Origin: Bacillota bacterium
Lineage (GTDB): Bacteria > Bacillota > Sulfobacillia > UBA8153
Direction: 5' to 3'
NCBI GenBank assembly: GCA_007130145.1
Contig: SLSY01000139.1
Coordinates: 1-32,675, forward strand
Length of the DNA: 32,675 nucleotides
This document shows, in pieces, positions 7,842 to 16,020 of this stretch. A program made the translations under genes and the position numbers. How positions within the stretch are numbered: position 1 is the stretch's first letter; each line of letters starts with the position of its first letter. Below the pieces are notes generated by a model. The model did no database searches and was not told the DNA's origin. It worked only from the letters and a program-made list of their open reading frames with translations.

Positions 7842-8618
7842 CTATGGGTTATCAGCACCAATGATTCGCTGTGGATGTCCGTACACGTTAAAGCGCTGTC
7901 CTCGCGCAAACCCCACCATGGTAATACCGGTTTGCTGGGCCAATTCGATGGCGGCCCGGGTGGGAGCACTGCGGGAAACAATGAGCGGCAACCCCATCCG
8001 CGCCGCTTTTTGCACGATGTCCGATGAAATACGCCCGCTCAACGCCAAAGCAACCCCTTGGGCATCCTGAAGCATCATCATACCTGCCACTTTGTCCACG
8101 GCATTATGGCGTCCAATATCTTCGCAAGCACAGGAAAGACCACCATCGTCACGGCCTAAGGCAGCGACGTGAGTCCCGCCCGTAGCCCGAAATATCTGGC
8201 TTGACGCCTGCAGAGCCAACATGAAAGACTTCACTGCATCGCTGTCTATCCGCCCACAACGGGTGACTGCCTCCAGTTGTGATAGGCGCGGCACGGGACG
8301 GCTCAAGCAACCATCGGATTGTACCGGCCAATCGAACACAGTCGTCACGCTACCAGGTGCTGTTTCTACTTCAGCACGACTCCCACATTCGCTCACCCGC
8401 AGCAACTCAATATCGCTCTTGTGATTGACATAGCCGCTCGTTAGCAAGAATCCCCCGGTGAGTTCGGCCAGATGCTGCGGGGTGCAACTCAACCGGATTA
8501 CGGTGCGACCATTCCAGACGATATCGAGCTCATGCTCAACCACTACCTCGTCCTCTGTGGTCTCCATGTGTCCTCTGGTCACGCGCCACACCCTCACAGC
8601 CTCGGTCAGGGCTTGCAA
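7842..8618 (-). CDS. fdhD: FdhD formate dehydrogenase accessory sulfurtransferase
   Basis: FdhD passes sulfur from a cysteine desulfurase to the molybdenum or tungsten bis-MGD cofactor of formate dehydrogenase. The 258 residues show DEVVVEHEL near the N-terminus, GGTHVAAL and CEDIGRHNAVDKVAG in the middle, and SGRISSDIVQKAARMG and VYGHPQRI at the C-terminus. In E. coli FdhD the sulfur-carrying loop has CxxC. Here the matching loop reads DGCLSRPV, so only one cysteine is present. The chosen start is a TTG placed eight bases after AGGTGA; the track's GTG overlaps that site. It heads an operon with thiolase, hbd and crt. No formate dehydrogenase is in the window, but the divergent neighbour is formate-THF ligase. 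Confidence 0.92.
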   Translation of the reverse strand: MQALTEAVRVWRVTRGHMETTEDEVVVEHELDIVWNGRTVIRLSCTPQHLAELTGGFLLTSGYVNHKSDIELLRVSECGSRAEVETAPGSVTTVFDWPVQSDGCLSRPVPRLSQLEAVTRCGRIDSDAVKSFMLALQASSQIFRATGGTHVAALGRDDGGLSCACEDIGRHNAVDKVAGMMMLQDAQGVALALSGRISSDIVQKAARMGLPLIVSRSAPTRAAIELAQQTGITMVGFARGQRFNVYGHPQRIIGADNP

Positions 8619-8868
8619 TTGTATCACCTCGATACCAGCCCAACAGACCGCAAACTGGGAGAATGCTTCAGTGGGATGGTAAATTCTCTAAATAACCATA
8701 TTAGTCGTAAGAAGACTCTTTTCCTGCCATAAACCCGCCCAAACCGGGAGGCTTGATGGCAATAGACGCCCCTGTCGCGCTCATGATTATGCAACCTATT
8801 TGCAAAGCGCTCCTCCTACATGCCGCGCCAAAAAGGTAGGGTTTGAAGTCAATGCGTTCGGCAGGATT

Positions 8869-8877
8869 TGGTATGAT
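8869..8877 (+). promoter_or_regulatory. Extended -10 promoter candidate for fhs
   Basis: The string TGGTATGAT is a TGn-extended -10 box (TATGAT). There is no recognisable -35 hexamer at 16-18 bases, which is tolerated by extended -10 promoters. Transcription would begin near 8884 and give a leader of about 140 bases that includes the hairpin and micro-ORF ahead of fhs. Confidence 0.4.
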
Positions 8878-8920
8878 ACACCGAGAAATGGAACGGTTAG
8901 CACCACCAAAGCAGTGGAAA

Positions 8921-8950
8921 CTCATACAATGACCAAGGTCCTTGTATGAG
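8921..8950 (+). promoter_or_regulatory. Leader hairpin upstream of fhs
   Basis: A perfect nine-base inverted repeat, CTCATACAA and TTGTATGAG, encloses twelve bases that contain a further GAC/GTC pairing around a CAAG loop. It is not followed by a T run, so it is not a typical terminator. Its 3' arm ends inside the GAGGTGA ribosome binding site of the micro-ORF directly downstream, so the folded form would hide that site. This suggests a regulatory leader or an mRNA-stabilising element; the function is inferred. Confidence 0.55.
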
Positions 8951-8960
8951 GTGATCTCCG

Positions 8961-8987
8961 ATGGTGAGCACGAAATTTGATCGTTGA
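8961..8987 (+). CDS. Possible 8-residue leader peptide before fhs
   Basis: ATG GTG AGC ACG AAA TTT GAT CGT TGA would encode MVSTKFDR. It is preceded at six bases by GAGGTGA, a good ribosome binding site, and followed 35 bases later by the fhs start. The composition shows no run of one amino acid that would point to classical attenuation. It may be a chance frame, but the combination with the hairpin over its ribosome binding site is notable. Confidence 0.3.
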   Translation: MVSTKFDR

Positions 8988-9022
8988 GGCTTACTTAACA
9001 ATTTCATTGAGGAGGACTGCCA

Positions 9023-10786
9023 ATGCCACTGGATCCCACCAAACATGCGGATTGGGAAATCGCCGAAGCTGCAGAAGAAACTATGAAAACAATCGACCAG
9101 GTTGCCGAAGAAATGGGGCTGGAGAAACGGGAACTTCTCTCTCACGGCCATTATGTCGGCAAGGTAGATTACAAGCAGGTTCTGGAGAGACTGGGTGACA
9201 AGCCCGACGGAAAGTATATTGACGTGACGGCCATCACCCCCACCCCACTGGGCGAAGGTAAATCAACGTCCACCATGGGTCTGACTCAGGGCATGGGACG
9301 CCGGGGCAAGCGGGTGGTAGCCACCATCAGGCAACCGTCCGGTGGACCCACCATGAACATCAAAGGATCCGCTGCTGGAGGCGGTCTTTCCCAGTGCATT
9401 CCCCTGACACCTTTTTCGCTAGGACTGACGGGGGACATCAATGCCGTGATGAATGCCCATAACCTGGCCATGGTAGCTCTCACCGCGAGGATGCAACATG
9501 AGTTCAATTATGGGGATAAGACATTGAGCAAGAAAGGGCTCAAGCGTCTCAATATTGATCCGCGTAACGTGGAGATGAAATGGATCATCGACTTCTGCGC
9601 TCAGGCCATGCGCAACATCACCATCGGCAAGGGCGGCAAGATGGACGGCTTCATGATGGAATCAGGCTTCGCCATCGCAGTATCTTCTGAGATCATGGCC
9701 ATTTTAGCGGTGGCCAAAGACCTCGAGGATATGCGTCAGCGCATGGGGCGCATTGTGGTGGCCTACGACAAGCGGGGCAAACCGGTTACCACGGGGGATC
9801 TAGAAGTGGATGGCGCTATGACTGCCTGGATGGTTGAAGCCCTCAATCCCAACCTCCTTCAGACTCTGGAGGGTCAGCCGGTTCTCGTTCATGCCGGACC
9901 CTTTGCCAACATTGCCATCGGCCAGTCCTCCATCGTAGCTGACCGGGTAGGACTCAAACTGAGCGACTACGTAATTACCGAATCGGGCTTTGCCGCCGAT
10001 ATTGGCTTTGAGAAGTTCTGGAATCTCAAGTGCCGCATGTCCGGACTCAAACCTCACGCGGCGGTTTTGGTTGCCACCATCCGGGCCCTCAAGGCTCATG
10101 GCGGCGCTCCCTTACCCGTACCGGGCAAACCGTTGGATAGATCCTACAGCGAAGAACAGGTGGAATGGGTGGAGAAAGGTTGCGAAAATCTTGTCCACTG
10201 CATCAATATCATCAAGAAATCAGGGGTCAACCCTGTTGTATGCATCAATGCATTCTACACGGACACCGACAACGAGATCAAGGCCGTCCGGGAGGCAGCA
10301 GAAGCAGCTGGTGCCCGTGTCGCTCTTTCTCGCCACTGGGAGAAAGGCGGAGACGGCGCACTCGAGCTGGCCGATGCTGTCATTGATGCCTGCAATGAAC
10401 CCAACGACTTCCGCTATCTCTACGAGCTGGATACCCCCCTCAGAGAGCGCATCAACCTGATCGCAACCGAGGTTTACGGGGCCGATGGCGTGGAATATAC
10501 GCCTGATGCACTGGCTAAAGCCAAGCAGATGGAACAAGATCCCGAGCTGCAGAAGCTGGGCACTTGCATGGTCAAGACGCACTTGAGTCTTTCCGATAAT
10601 CCCGCGCTCAAGGGCGTACCCAAGGGCTGGACACTGGCCATACGCGACATTCTTACCTACAAAGGAGCAGGCTTCGTGGTACCGGTTGCCGGCACCATCA
10701 GCCTGATGCCCGGAACGTCTTCTGACCCGGCCTACCGGCGCGTGGATGTAGACGTGGAAACAGGCAAGGTGCGTGGTCTTTTCTAG
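9023..10786 (+). CDS. fhs: Formate-tetrahydrofolate ligase, divergent long type
   Basis: This enzyme joins formate to tetrahydrofolate with ATP, giving 10-formyl-THF for the methyl branch of the Wood-Ljungdahl pathway or for biosynthesis. It has 587 residues, about 30 more than the common 555-560. The nucleotide loop [11 protein letters not shown] and the folate-site segments [13 protein letters not shown] and HWEKGGDGA are conserved. The region [26 protein letters not shown] differs from the usual acetogen form (REPSLGP, then GIKGGAAGGGYAQV), with Q in place of the conserved E. The start ATG has GAGGAGG seven bases upstream. The gene is monocistronic, with a structured leader and its own terminator. 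I am sure of the family; activity of this subtype is inferred. Confidence 0.93.
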   Translation: MPLDPTKHADWEIAEAAEETMKTIDQVAEEMGLEKRELLSHGHYVGKVDYKQVLERLGDKPDGKYIDVTAITPTPLGEGKSTSTMGLTQGMGRRGKRVVATIRQPSGGPTMNIKGSAAGGGLSQCIPLTPFSLGLTGDINAVMNAHNLAMVALTARMQHEFNYGDKTLSKKGLKRLNIDPRNVEMKWIIDFCAQAMRNITIGKGGKMDGFMMESGFAIAVSSEIMAILAVAKDLEDMRQRMGRIVVAYDKRGKPVTTGDLEVDGAMTAWMVEALNPNLLQTLEGQPVLVHAGPFANIAIGQSSIVADRVGLKLSDYVITESGFAADIGFEKFWNLKCRMSGLKPHAAVLVATIRALKAHGGAPLPVPGKPLDRSYSEEQVEWVEKGCENLVHCINIIKKSGVNPVVCINAFYTDTDNEIKAVREAAEAAGARVALSRHWEKGGDGALELADAVIDACNEPNDFRYLYELDTPLRERINLIATEVYGADGVEYTPDALAKAKQMEQDPELQKLGTCMVKTHLSLSDNPALKGVPKGWTLAIRDILTYKGAGFVVPVAGTISLMPGTSSDPAYRRVDVDVETGKVRGLF

Positions 10787-10800
10787 ATCTCTACCGACCC

Positions 10801-10838
10801 AAAAAGGGCGCTGGCCCCCGTGGCACAGCGCCCTTTCC
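10801..10838. terminator. Bidirectional terminator between fhs and the MutL operon
   Basis: An 11-base stem, AAAGGGCGCTG with CAGCGCCCTTT, has an inner GCC/GGC extension. The A run before and T run after it make it work on both strands, and it lies between the converging ends of fhs and the six-gene minus-strand run. Confidence 0.85.
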
Positions 10839-10846
10839 CGTTCGCC

Positions 10847-12220
10847 TTATTGCTCAGTAACTATTTCGATGTTGGTTTCGGCTGCCCTGATCACCTGGCC
10901 ATCTTCCAACTGGATTTCCACTACATAGACCGAGGCCTCGGTAGGTAGACGTACAGGCTCTGGCACCACTCTCTTGATACGCCCCCATTTTCCATAATGG
11001 GTGCGGCTAACCACGCGCACCAGAGTGCCGGGCTCAACGGTCGTGGTTTCGTCCGTCACGGGTTCGTCTGCATGAGAAAGCCCCTCCCAGTCAACGTCGG
11101 GCAAAGGAACAATGACTTCCGGGCGGATGGTCCCGGCGCGAATCTGGGTGGCGCCGTTGACCGATACCACCGTTCCTTCATGCTGCTTGAGAAGGTCCCA
11201 AATGCGCTCATGCATGGGCATGGACCCAAAACCCTCTGTGAGCACCACCGTGAGCGCCATTTCTTCCAGTCCGGTAAGACCGATGGTAATCTCGCGCCCC
11301 GCCACTTGGACTAAGTCGATATTATCAACTCCACCAGCAACAATGGCCTTGACTTCTTCGGAAAGGGCCTTTTGCATTGCCTCCAGGGAAACGCGGTTCC
11401 CTCCCACCACCACACATCCGGCGTGCTCGGAGGTGATCATGTCAGCCGTCAACTCCTCGTCCCGCCCGGCGAGAACAACAAGACGACCGTAGGTCTCCCC
11501 GCCTATGCCAAACACTCCCTGCACAAACGCAGCCGCAGTCGTAACTTCGACACTCTCTGCCTCCTCAATGTGGGTCACCTTCCCTGAGATGTAAGCATCC
11601 ACCAGCGTAGGCTTGGCCTTACGCACCAGGGTAATGGTGCCCGTACGCGTGCAGATCTTCTCTATGGTTCCCGCCACCGATGCATAGGCACAGTCCCAAC
11701 TCACCGTCGACGGCGATGCCGCCAGAATCTGGCCCTGCTTGACCTCGTCGCCTTCCTTCACCTGAGTATACATACGCAGCATGCGCGGCCACACATCGAG
11801 CAGCTTCGCCGCCGGTATAAGAACCACTGGATTGGCTGACTTCCCGTCTTCGCGAATGAAGACCCGGTGATTGACGCGAGAGATGAACTCCACCACTCCG
11901 GTTACCGGAGAGGTGATGGTCTTTTGACCGAATGTTCCACTCTGGCGCGCGAGAACAGCGCCACGCTCCACTCGATCGCCCACCTTAGCCTCCATAACCT
12001 CATCCATGAAACTGGGGTTGGCGCGCGCCTTTTTCACCCCGAATTCCTGGGCCATATCCAGGACATACGGATCGCCTGGGAGCAAGTCACTGCGTGCCAG
12101 CAACGTATCGGGTGCAACCTCTTGACCCATCTCTACCAATATCATCCCCGGCAGTGGTAGCCTCCGCGTTCTCTGTACCTTCGCCTGTTCGATGACTTTA
12201 ACCTGAGCATTGGTTGCCAC
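10847..12220 (-). CDS. Barrel-sandwich/KOW-like protein of unknown function, MutL partner
   Basis: I do not recognise a named family for this 457-residue cytoplasmic protein, but its parts can be read. Several half-barrel (biotinyl/lipoyl-like) hammerhead motifs occur: PLPGMILVEMGQEV (22-35), EAKVGDRVERGAVLA with SPVTGVVEFI (77-113), and QVKEGDEVKQGQILAA with SVAGTIEKI (153-189). No lipoylated or biotinylated lysine motif is evident. A central alpha/beta domain (about 255-372) carries GCVVVGGNRVS, AIVAGGVDNIDL, LTVVLTEGFGSMPMHERI and SVNGATQIRAGTIRPE. The C-terminus (about 396-455) looks like a KOW/SH3 barrel (GTLVRVVSRTHYGKWGRI). The GTG start directly abuts the MutL stop codon, with GGGGTGA five bases upstream inside MutL, so translation is coupled. 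It is the last gene before the terminator. A role as a MutL partner is inferred from this linkage. Confidence 0.75.
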   Translation of the reverse strand: MATNAQVKVIEQAKVQRTRRLPLPGMILVEMGQEVAPDTLLARSDLLPGDPYVLDMAQEFGVKKARANPSFMDEVMEAKVGDRVERGAVLARQSGTFGQKTITSPVTGVVEFISRVNHRVFIREDGKSANPVVLIPAAKLLDVWPRMLRMYTQVKEGDEVKQGQILAASPSTVSWDCAYASVAGTIEKICTRTGTITLVRKAKPTLVDAYISGKVTHIEEAESVEVTTAAAFVQGVFGIGGETYGRLVVLAGRDEELTADMITSEHAGCVVVGGNRVSLEAMQKALSEEVKAIVAGGVDNIDLVQVAGREITIGLTGLEEMALTVVLTEGFGSMPMHERIWDLLKQHEGTVVSVNGATQIRAGTIRPEVIVPLPDVDWEGLSHADEPVTDETTTVEPGTLVRVVSRTHYGKWGRIKRVVPEPVRLPTEASVYVVEIQLEDGQVIRAAETNIEIVTEQ

Positions 12221-14032
12221 CTACATCACCCCCCTATCAGCCGTAGCTTCTCGTTCGGGATACGCCTTGAGCGCCTCCATCCATTCCTTGAGACTCCTGA
12301 TCCGTTCATGCTCTTGGGCAGGTAGCATCAGCGGCCGGCCGCGTCCATCCAGAATCAGGCCGACCTCTCCGCCGCGCACCCGGCTCTCCAGAGGCCGATT
12401 GCGTCCCAAGCCGATATCATAGCCAGCTCTTGGCTTCACCACAATATCTACTTCTTCATCTGCCTTCAGGGGCACAACCTTTAAGCTGCCAGCGGTCAGG
12501 CTAAACTCTCCCCGGCCCTCCACGTTAATGTCGGCGATGACTCTTCCCGCATGGGCCTTGCCGACCGGAGCGATGACCGTACCCAGAGGAAGTAAGCATT
12601 CATCGACCAGGAGCTTCTCTGCCTCTTGCTCATTGACCTCAGCCAGGGCTCCCAATTGGGGTAACATGAACTCGGCGTCAAGGAACAACCGGGTGATGCC
12701 CTTGGGCTCCAATGCATCAATGAGAAGCATGGCTGCTTGGGCAGGTCGTGGTGCATGAGCCAGTACGCCACCGCTACCAACAATGGACCCGACACGGTCC
12801 AGACTGACCAAAGGCTGCCCGGTGGGCTTCTGATCGAAGACCTCGTCCATGGTTCGTTCGATGCGGATACCCTTTAGCGTCACCGCCAGCTTCATGTGGT
12901 GTTCAAAGGAAAGCCGCATGGCCTCGCGGGCCAATGCATGCTCTACCATGAGTTCCTCAATGGTCTCCGGAAGGCTTTCGGGTCTGATCATTTTGTTGAA
13001 GTTCAAGTTGCGCAGCTCACTCTCCGAGAACTCAAAGGGCAGCCAAGAAAGGATTCGTTCGGGGCTGGCTTGCACCAGGACGTTGCCAAGACTGTAACTC
13101 ATGCCCAGGTTAGCACTGACGGAGCGGTGATACTGACCCCCGGTAACGGAGAATACGTCAGTGGTGGCTCCGCCAATGTCCAGCCCCAGCACGTCCGTAT
13201 CATGCAGCGTTGCCAGCCGCTCCATCATCTTGCCCACCGCTGTTGGTGTGGGTTGAATGTGGCCACCGGCTACTGTCAGTAAGTCCTGATAACCGGGAGC
13301 ATGAGCCATGACATGATTGAGGAACAGACGATGAATCTCATCGCGCACCTTGTCCAGGACTTCTTCCTCCAGCTTGGGACGAATGTTATCCACAACATAC
13401 ACGTCCATCAACTCACTTAGTATGGTCGTGACAAACTCGCGGGCCTGCACGTTGCCAGCGTAAATCACGGGCATGCGGTATCCTGCACCGGCCTTGGGCG
13501 TTGGATTAGCAGCGGCAATGTATTCTGCCATACCCCCCACATGACCAATGGCACCCTCGTCAGTGCCCCCTGTAAGCAAAATCATGTCGGGGCGCAGTTC
13601 GCGCACACGCCTGATACGCTCTACTACCAAACGGGCGTCATCCATGGCAATGACGTCTGTGACAACGGCACCGGCACCTAACGCCGCTCGCTCCGCACTT
13701 TCTGCCGTCAGACTGCGCACAAGACCGGTAACCAACATCTGCAGTCCCCCGCCTGCCGAGGACGTCGCGACCACGAGATCAACCCCTCGATCACTTTCAC
13801 CCTTCGTGATGATCTGCCCCTCTTCCAATAACGGGCGCTGGCACTGCTCCTGCAGGCGACGTAGTGCCCGATCGATGCCGATCATGACATTCTGGGTGGG
13901 TTTCTCAACCGTCGTGGCTGCTACAGCCCGGCCCAACAGCTGCATGCCGTCGTCGCTATAACCAAACAACAGGGCCTTGCTAGTGGTACTTCCCACATCT
14001 ATTGCCAACACATGGTTTGCTCGCTCCACCAT
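12221..14032 (-). CDS. glmL: MutL/GlmL family ASKHA ATPase
   Basis: This is a 603-residue member of the MutL/GlmL family, unrelated to the DNA repair MutL. Family members are encoded with coenzyme B12-dependent glutamate mutase or aminomutases and are thought to act as their chaperone or reactivating ATPase. Both phosphate-binding motifs of the actin/Hsp70 fold are visible: AIDVGSTTSKALLFG (about 10-24) and VLGLDIGGATTDVFSV (about 290-306), with LLTGGTDEG between them and SGGVLAHAP late. The ATG follows AAAGGAGAG at four bases. No glutamate mutase S or E subunit or any B12 protein is in the window, so the client is unknown. The gene sits between the ABC permease (28 bases upstream) and the barrel-sandwich protein (directly abutting). 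Confidence 0.88.
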   Translation of the reverse strand: MVERANHVLAIDVGSTTSKALLFGYSDDGMQLLGRAVAATTVEKPTQNVMIGIDRALRRLQEQCQRPLLEEGQIITKGESDRGVDLVVATSSAGGGLQMLVTGLVRSLTAESAERAALGAGAVVTDVIAMDDARLVVERIRRVRELRPDMILLTGGTDEGAIGHVGGMAEYIAAANPTPKAGAGYRMPVIYAGNVQAREFVTTILSELMDVYVVDNIRPKLEEEVLDKVRDEIHRLFLNHVMAHAPGYQDLLTVAGGHIQPTPTAVGKMMERLATLHDTDVLGLDIGGATTDVFSVTGGQYHRSVSANLGMSYSLGNVLVQASPERILSWLPFEFSESELRNLNFNKMIRPESLPETIEELMVEHALAREAMRLSFEHHMKLAVTLKGIRIERTMDEVFDQKPTGQPLVSLDRVGSIVGSGGVLAHAPRPAQAAMLLIDALEPKGITRLFLDAEFMLPQLGALAEVNEQEAEKLLVDECLLPLGTVIAPVGKAHAGRVIADINVEGRGEFSLTAGSLKVVPLKADEEVDIVVKPRAGYDIGLGRNRPLESRVRGGEVGLILDGRGRPLMLPAQEHERIRSLKEWMEALKAYPEREATADRGVM

Positions 14033-14060
14033 TCATCTCTCCTTTCATCGACAAGGTCGA

Positions 14061-15299
14061 TTAGAATCCTCCACAACGTCCACAATTGGTACATGACGGA
14101 TTGGGATTGACGTACACGCGCCTGGCATGCAGCAGTTGATCAACGGAAGCCAATTTTGCCAGGCGTACCGGCATCCAGGTGGCCACGGCAAACACCAAAG
14201 CCGCCATGAGAGCCGCCCCTACATAGATTCCCCAGGTGATCTCCAGGGTCGTTTCCAGTTCCCGAGCCGCCAAAGCCACGGCCAACGTTCCTAAGATCCA
14301 GCCGGTCACCAACCCAGCCCCGGATAGAATGGCTCCCTCCAAGGTCAAGAGCAGCCCAATCTGGCTACTTTCCATTCCCAGAGCCTTCAAGGTGCCCAAC
14401 TGGCGCTTACGGCGTAAGAACGCCAATAGCAAGAGATTGAAGACCCCCAGTACGGCGAGCAGAGCACCCATTCCCATCAAAACCCGTACCGGTCCCATGG
14501 CCCGACTACTCATACGCGTCAACATCGTTTCACCCGCCAGTTGGGTCATTAAGTGATCCTCACGCCCTAACCGTCCCAGGACAGACCGTTGCACCAGGTA
14601 AGGATTCCGATCATAGCCAAGCCAGCCGTTGGGCGCGACGCCACCGGCTGTGAACACCGTACGGGCCACCAGCGGTACACTGAAAGAGCCATCCGGATCC
14701 TCATAGACACCCCTCACCTTCACCCAAACGTCCTGCCATCCACCGTCGCCCCGGTACCCCAGCCAAACCCTATCGCCGGTCTTGTAACCCCATGACTTGG
14801 GGAAAAGTCCCACGCCATCTTCATCGCGCACATCTTCTATGAGTTCGGAAGGCAACCCAACATGAGCGAAGAGGGGAACCGGGAATGTCGTGCCAATGGC
14901 CATCGCCGCTCCCTGGGAGGTGTAAACCTCATGAACGACCGCAACATCGCTATAGCGCATCCCCAAACGGCTTGCCAGGTCTGATCTCAGCTGCCCATCC
15001 ACGATGATGTTGGGGCCGTAGAGAATGATCTCAGCCGGCGCCCATATCTTCTCAGCTTGTGCGCCCTGACTCTCGATGGAAGCCCGCGTCGCCGCGCTGG
15101 CCACCAGGTGAAGAGCCACTGCCAAACAGACCACCAGTGCCAAGAATACGCTGCGGGCCCGGCTACGCTTGAGTTGCCGCACTGACAACGGAAATACCAG
15201 CCGGGCATCCTTGGCCAGCCGCTCTCGCGCCGCCGGATCACGGATCATCGCAAACATCCGCCGGGCCCATGCACTAATCGCATCAAAGAAATCTATCAT
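14061..15299 (-). CDS. FtsX/MacB-type ABC permease with CxxCxxC tail
   Basis: This 412-residue permease belongs to the FtsX-like (MacB/LolC) class. One membrane helix near the N-terminus (SVFLALVVCLAVALHLVAS, about 48-66) is followed by a large extracytoplasmic domain (about 67-270) and three helices at about 275-380, ending in the usual WMPVRLAKLASVDQLLHAR. The start was moved to the ATG with GGGAGG eight bases upstream; it overlaps the end of the ATPase gene by 17 bases. Unusually, the extreme C-terminus reads SCTNCGRCGGF, a CxxCxxC cluster that may bind metal on the cytoplasmic side. With the neighbouring permease and ATPase it should form a mechanotransmission or efflux-type transporter. 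The substrate is unknown. Confidence 0.85.
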   Translation of the reverse strand: MIDFFDAISAWARRMFAMIRDPAARERLAKDARLVFPLSVRQLKRSRARSVFLALVVCLAVALHLVASAATRASIESQGAQAEKIWAPAEIILYGPNIIVDGQLRSDLASRLGMRYSDVAVVHEVYTSQGAAMAIGTTFPVPLFAHVGLPSELIEDVRDEDGVGLFPKSWGYKTGDRVWLGYRGDGGWQDVWVKVRGVYEDPDGSFSVPLVARTVFTAGGVAPNGWLGYDRNPYLVQRSVLGRLGREDHLMTQLAGETMLTRMSSRAMGPVRVLMGMGALLAVLGVFNLLLLAFLRRKRQLGTLKALGMESSQIGLLLTLEGAILSGAGLVTGWILGTLAVALAARELETTLEITWGIYVGAALMAALVFAVATWMPVRLAKLASVDQLLHARRVYVNPNPSCTNCGRCGGF

Positions 15300-16020
15300 G
15301 AGCGGTACCTCCCCCGCTATCCTGCATCCACCGGGCCTCTCCTTTTGCTCCCACAATCGTACCATCCAACATGTGAATGGTCACGTCTGCGTAGGGCACA
15401 AAGCCCTTATCGTGAGTCACCACGACGAACGTCTGACCATATTCGCGGTTGAAGCGGCTGAACAACTCCATGACCTGCTCCTTGCTCTCAGAGTCCAGGT
15501 TCCCCGTCGGTTCATCCGCCAAGACCACCGCCGGGCGATTGGCCAGAGCCCGGGCAATGGCTACTCGCTGCTGCTGCCCGCCGGACAACTCATAGGGAGA
15601 ATGCGTGGCCCGATCCGCCATATCCACTTCCCACAAGAGCTCCATGGTACGATCGTTCACCTCACCCGGAGATAAACCAGCCATCCGCAAAGGAAGAGCA
15701 ACATTTTCCGCTGCTGTTAAGTCAGGAAGGAGATTGAAAAATTGAAACACGATACCTAGCTGGTGACGTCGTAGGCGTGCCAATTCATTCTCTGATAGCT
15801 GGCTGTAACGTTTGCCGTTAAGAACGACCTCCCCGTGCGTCGGCCGGTCCAGCCCACCCAATATGTTGAGCAGTGTGGTCTTGCCGCATCCGGAAGGTCC
15901 TGCAATCAGCATGAACTGACCCGCTTCCACTTCCAACCGGATGTCTTTGAGTGCATTGACTCCCTCTCCAACCAGAAACCGCTTGCTAATCGAATGGCAT
16001 TTGAGAACGGGCTCACTCAT
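15283..16020 (-). CDS. ABC transporter ATPase, LolD/MacB family
   Basis: This 245-residue ATP-binding subunit drives the two flanking FtsX-type permeases. Walker A GPSGCGKTT (about 40-48), the Q loop VFQFFNLLPDLTAAENV, signature LSGGQQQRVAIARAL, Walker B VVLADEPTGNLDS and the switch histidine VVVTHD are all complete. This subfamily serves lipoprotein release, antimicrobial peptide efflux or mechanotransmission rather than classical import. The ATG is preceded by GGAGGTG, and the first eight bases overlap the end of the upstream permease gene, indicating coupled translation. A short C-terminal extension (GGGTAHDRFL) follows the catalytic core. Confidence 0.92.
   Translation of the reverse strand: MSEPVLKCHSISKRFLVGEGVNALKDIRLEVEAGQFMLIAGPSGCGKTTLLNILGGLDRPTHGEVVLNGKRYSQLSENELARLRRHQLGIVFQFFNLLPDLTAAENVALPLRMAGLSPGEVNDRTMELLWEVDMADRATHSPYELSGGQQQRVAIARALANRPAVVLADEPTGNLDSESKEQVMELFSRFNREYGQTFVVVTHDKGFVPYADVTIHMLDGTIVGAKGEARWMQDSGGGTAHDRFL

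Larger units (their letters stand above)
8619..9022. other. 404-base divergent intergenic region between fdhD and fhs
   Basis: This gap separates the minus-strand fdhD operon from the plus-strand fhs gene. It holds an imperfect 20-base inverted repeat near fdhD (8678-8697, GGTAAATT with AAATAACC, 6 of 8 pairs), an extended -10 promoter for fhs, a long hairpin and a tiny leader ORF, each listed separately. The small ORFs that the track shows crossing it have no ribosome binding sites and no protein-like composition. I found no known riboswitch consensus. No clear -35/-10 pair for fdhD is visible. Confidence 0.6.

Noticed and set aside
8678-8697. Operator of a redox or fatty-acid regulator before fdhD
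   Set aside because: The inverted repeat is imperfect and does not match the Rex or other consensus sites that I know, so I only mention it in the intergenic entry.
8841-8987. THF riboswitch in the fhs leader
   Set aside because: The conserved GAGAGUAG and GUGAAUCAUUGCAUCCGCUC-type segments that I know from this class are absent. A longer pairing (CACCGAGA with TCTC...GGTG) would begin before the predicted transcription start.
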